Assembly: GCA_002428985.1 (NCBI GenBank)
Contig: DIYL01000013.1
Span: 62,001-126,000, forward strand
Reading direction: 5' to 3'
DNA length: 64,000 nucleotides
Origin: Anaerolineales bacterium UBA6055
GTDB lineage: Bacteria > Chloroflexota > Anaerolineae > Aggregatilineales > Phototrophicaceae
Shown: positions 63,527 through 64,000 of the stretch, piece after piece
Position numbering within the stretch: position 1 is the stretch's first letter
How the letters are laid out: each line of letters begins with the position of its first letter
Notes under the pieces: model-generated
What the model was told of the DNA's origin: nothing
Database searches by the model: none
What the model saw: only the letters and a program-made list of their open reading frames with translations
Program-made: the position numbers and the translations under genes

Positions 63527-64000
63527 ATGCTTAAACAAACATCTATCACTATTGTTATACTTTTGATCTTCGTCATAACATCATTTGCACAAGAAAACAC
63601 AGTCCTTGTCTGGACAACATTCGACGCTACCGAACTTGAGTGGCTTAATGCTAAGGCAACTGAGTTTAACGAGATGCAATCAGATTTTACAATCGAGGTA
63701 CAAGCCTTTGCAGATGACGACCAGTTACTAGCAACTTACAATAATAATGAAGGTACGGAGCCAGCACTACTGCACCTAACAGATGACTCCACACAAGTCA
63801 TCATGGATCTTCAAATTACCCAGCCATATAGTGCTGTAATTGGCGATGCAGAAACAATTATGGACATCCCCGTACACCAATCAGAGTGGTTTGACACAAT
63901 AACCGCCCATGCTACGTTCAGTGACACATGGATGATGATCCCAATATTTTCATCAACAGCCATGACCTATGTCAATATTGATTTATTGAACGAACTAGAA
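63527..64000 (+). CDS. Extracellular solute-binding protein, 5' part
   Basis: Partial gene running off the right edge (158 codons visible). AAAGGA precedes the ATG. Signal peptide MLKQTSITIVILLIFVITSFAQ, then VLVWTTFDATELEWLNAKATEFNE, the pattern of the sugar-binding protein of an ABC transporter (UgpB-like, family 1). Not preceded by a GntR-operator palindrome, so probably a separate transport system from the one at 40-43 kb. Confidence 0.8.
   Translation, partial: MLKQTSITIVILLIFVITSFAQENTVLVWTTFDATELEWLNAKATEFNEMQSDFTIEVQAFADDDQLLATYNNNEGTEPALLHLTDDSTQVIMDLQITQPYSAVIGDAETIMDIPVHQSEWFDTITAHATFSDTWMMIPIFSSTAMTYVNIDLLNELE

Overview
The window looks like a chromosomal segment of a moderately AT-rich bacterium, most likely Chloroflexota (Anaerolineae or relatives). 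The pointers are several secreted proteins with very long Thr-Pro repeat linkers, beta-propeller lipoproteins, the LuxR/kinase-ATPase-TPR style of regulators, and a carbohydrate ABC system without its own ATPase. This placement is inferred from style, not from a marker gene. The ordinary bacterial code fits, because TGA ends many intact genes.

Region 1 (1-26.2 kb) is mostly core and housekeeping DNA: the 3' part of clpB, two tandem Thr/Pro-rich surface proteins that share an unrecognised C-terminal domain, an ECF sigma / anti-sigma / Nudix operon, tRNA-Leu(CAA), a PduO-type adenosyltransferase, RdgB, a hot-dog thioesterase, two GT-C membrane glycosyltransferases, a MerR regulator, a PyrK/PyrD-like pair whose PyrD lacks the usual orotate-site residues, propeller proteins, TPR and HEAT proteins, a family 2 glycosyltransferase and a 795-residue SH3 lipoprotein. 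At 25.8-26.2 kb lies a thioredoxin-like lipoprotein with an in-frame TGA exactly where the first Cys of WCxxC is expected, followed by a hairpin of bacterial SECIS type.

Region 2 (26.3-52.9 kb) is a large catabolic island for a sulfated, probably mannose-containing glycan or glycoconjugate. It holds an MGH1/GH63-like glycosidase, three sulfatases (one starting at ATT, one choline-sulfatase-like), three FAD-dependent oxidoreductases of one family, an M14 carboxypeptidase, a Tat-exported sugar-binding protein with two permeases, a GH38-type mannosidase, a PQQ-repeat propeller, an alpha/beta hydrolase, an SGNH hydrolase, an AraC regulator and a GntR/LacI-type regulator. A palindrome, TGGACATGTCCA, sits upstream of the regulator gene, the esterase-led operon, the SGNH gene and (one base changed) the glycosidase. 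It therefore probably marks the GntR regulon.

Region 3 (51.3-61 kb) is decaying DNA. It contains a broken second glycosidase, AraC and response-regulator remnants, a Ser/Thr kinase-ATPase-TPR gene with one in-frame TAA, an SMP-30-like gene with an in-frame TGA, a quinone-oxidoreductase-like gene with a one-base insertion, and a LuxR remnant. A 34-bp perfect direct repeat flanks the kinase segment. Region 4 (61-64 kb) has a class D beta-lactamase-like gene, tRNA-Lys(CTT), an NAD-dependent epimerase and the start of another solute-binding protein.
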